From an uncultured Lentisphaeria bacterium (GTDB lineage: Bacteria > Verrucomicrobiota > Lentisphaeria > Victivallales > Victivallaceae): a stretch of 14,743 bases of DNA. The position numbers and the translations under genes are program-made. Of this stretch, positions 13,629-14,743 are shown piece after piece. The first letter of the stretch is position 1. Each line of letters begins with the position of its first letter. The DNA is taken from assembly GCA_903821255.1 (NCBI GenBank), contig CAIJKT010000004.1, positions 1-14,743 on the forward strand, given 5' to 3'. The notes beneath the pieces were generated by a model. It was given only the letters and a program-made list of their open reading frames with translations. It did not search any database and was not told where the DNA came from.

Positions 13629-14743
13629 ATGAAAAGAACAGTTTGCAATGTGATTATGTCAGCGCTGGCGTTCTTGCTTGCCGCAACATCAGCACTGGCG
13701 CTGCCGTCTTACAATGACGTTTTGCTGGTAATCAACGACAAAGCACCTTCGTCGGTGGAAATCGGAGCGTATTTTAAAAATGCCCGTCAGATTCCTGATA
13801 TCAATGTTGTGCATGTCTCCATGACCGACCTGCAGGGAGCAGGCAACGAAGCCGGGCAGGCGACCAAAGATGAGAAAAAGGCCCTGGTCGACGCCATAAA
13901 AAGCCATATGGCAGCCAATAAACTGGCAGATAAAATAAACTACATTGTCCTAACGCGCGGTATTCCGATGTATGCAGCGAGCCCGGAATTCTCAGGTGCA
14001 AGCGCCACATACCATCTTACTGACGTCTATGTGCTGTTCAATTTGTCCGAGTCCGCGGCAAACTACAGCATCCCGGACATTTTCAGTAAGAATAAATACT
14101 TTTACTATTACAATCCTGATATTCTTAACAAGGAATTCTCTTCGAATAAATTCGGTTATTACATCGTGTCGCGCCTGGATGGCGCAGGGGTTAATAATAT
14201 CAAGCAGATGATCGACGGCGCCGGCTCCCCGGCGTATGCATCGTACAAGAAAAACGGCGGGAAAGCCAAATTTCTTACGCTGCATCAACACATTTCGCCT
14301 ATGGTGAAAAACGAATTGAAAAAGCGCAATATAGAACTGGTGCAAGTACCGGCGAATCCGACTACCAGGCAGTTGACCGCGACCATGGATACTGTTGGCA
14401 AAGACCTGATGTTCGCTTTTTTTAATAACGTTGTCAATTCCGGCTATGGCTATGAAGATTTGCCTGTAGACAACAATTTCTATGCTGACAACTATATGGT
14501 CGATCAGTATCCGTTCATTTATCGCGGCGCGACATTCATACCAGGTTCGTTTGCCACCTGTTTCCGGTCGCATCCGTCACGGCTGATGAACCGGGCCAAC
14601 GGCGGTCTGCTGGCAATAAATGCTGACACCGCTGCAATCACTGACTACCAGAAATTTTATGACGGCAGCGACATGAAATTCCGGCATCAGACCTGCGTGG
14701 CTTATGATCCGGTCAATAATCAGATCTGGTGCGGTACCGGCGA
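13629..14743 (+). CDS. Secreted TIGR03790-like protein, 3' end beyond the window
   Basis: An open frame of 371 codons runs off the right edge. A Sec signal peptide (residues 1-24, ending ATSALA before LPSYND) is followed by NDVLLVINDKAPSSVEIGAYF (29-49) and INYIVLTRGIPM (103-114). Next come a YYIVSRLDG box (177-185) with VNNIKQMIDGA, and a Gly-rich KNGGKAKF segment. This order fits the TIGR03790 family of uncharacterised secreted proteins of planctomycetes and related bacteria, where 'LVVxNxxSPxSxxIGxYY' and 'I-x-Y-(IL)-V-L-T-K-G-(VI)-P' recur. The last residues (LAINADTAAITDY...AYDPVNNQIWCGTG) look like the start of a beta-propeller blade. GGAGG at 13619-13623 lies 5 nt before the ATG. A TATAAT at 13609-13614 has no matching -35, so cotranscription with the hydrolase, 59 bp upstream, is more likely. 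Function unknown. Confidence 0.7.
   Translation, partial: MKRTVCNVIMSALAFLLAATSALALPSYNDVLLVINDKAPSSVEIGAYFKNARQIPDINVVHVSMTDLQGAGNEAGQATKDEKKALVDAIKSHMAANKLADKINYIVLTRGIPMYAASPEFSGASATYHLTDVYVLFNLSESAANYSIPDIFSKNKYFYYYNPDILNKEFSSNKFGYYIVSRLDGAGVNNIKQMIDGAGSPAYASYKKNGGKAKFLTLHQHISPMVKNELKKRNIELVQVPANPTTRQLTATMDTVGKDLMFAFFNNVVNSGYGYEDLPVDNNFYADNYMVDQYPFIYRGATFIPGSFATCFRSHPSRLMNRANGGLLAINADTAAITDYQKFYDGSDMKFRHQTCVAYDPVNNQIWCGTG

Noticed and set aside
1..14743. CRISPR arrays, tRNA or rRNA genes, insertion sequences
   Set aside because: No regularly spaced repeats, cloverleaf-type sequences, rRNA-like stretches, or transposase genes with terminal repeats were seen. The only recombinase trace is the fragment at 1-112.

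Overview
All eight recognisable complete or near-complete genes lie on the + strand. The window looks like chromosome (or a metagenomic contig) from a Lentisphaerota-type bacterium of the PVC superphylum (Victivallis-like). This is an inference from three things: a prepilin-type N-terminus of the style that family uses in very large numbers ([16 protein letters not shown]... followed by LPALNKAR, with a C-terminal H-X9-DG motif), GntR-type regulators fused to sugar-binding sensor domains beside glycoside hydrolases, and a secreted TIGR03790-like protein, a family known mainly from Planctomycetes and related groups.

Region 1 (1-3021). The first ~110 bases encode, in frame +1, a piece of a tyrosine recombinase that looks proteobacterial. 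It is joined out of frame to the 3' part of a secretin (GspD-like) gene that ends at 1663 and is followed by a strong intrinsic terminator (1687-1723). Next is a housekeeping 23S rRNA methyltransferase gene, rlmI (1834-3021).

Region 2 (3055-6892). A GntR winged-helix regulator fused to a type II solute-binding-protein-like sensor (3055-4452) sits 113 bp upstream of a cytoplasmic GH36-type alpha-galactosidase (4566-6830). The hydrolase has its own good sigma-70 promoter (4485-4513) and a terminator (6862-6892). The likely logic is a sugar-sensing repressor or activator controlling intracellular galactoside cleavage.

Region 3 (6934-14743, open at the right end). A GntR/LacI-like (AraR-architecture) regulator is transcribed from a consensus promoter that overlaps inverted repeats, which suggests autoregulation. 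It is followed by a pseudopilin-like H-X9-DG protein, a small secreted carbohydrate-binding-like protein, a 1294-residue secreted multidomain putative glycoside hydrolase, and the start of a secreted TIGR03790-like protein. The small secreted protein and the N-terminal ~180 residues of the large one are tandem duplicates, about 78% identical in a gapless hand alignment. Together these genes look like a surface carbohydrate-capture and degradation locus under a sugar-responsive regulator. No transporter, tRNA, rRNA, CRISPR array or insertion sequence is visible. No gene-free stretch exceeds 300 bases; the longest gaps, 150-170 bp, hold the terminators, promoters and hairpins listed.
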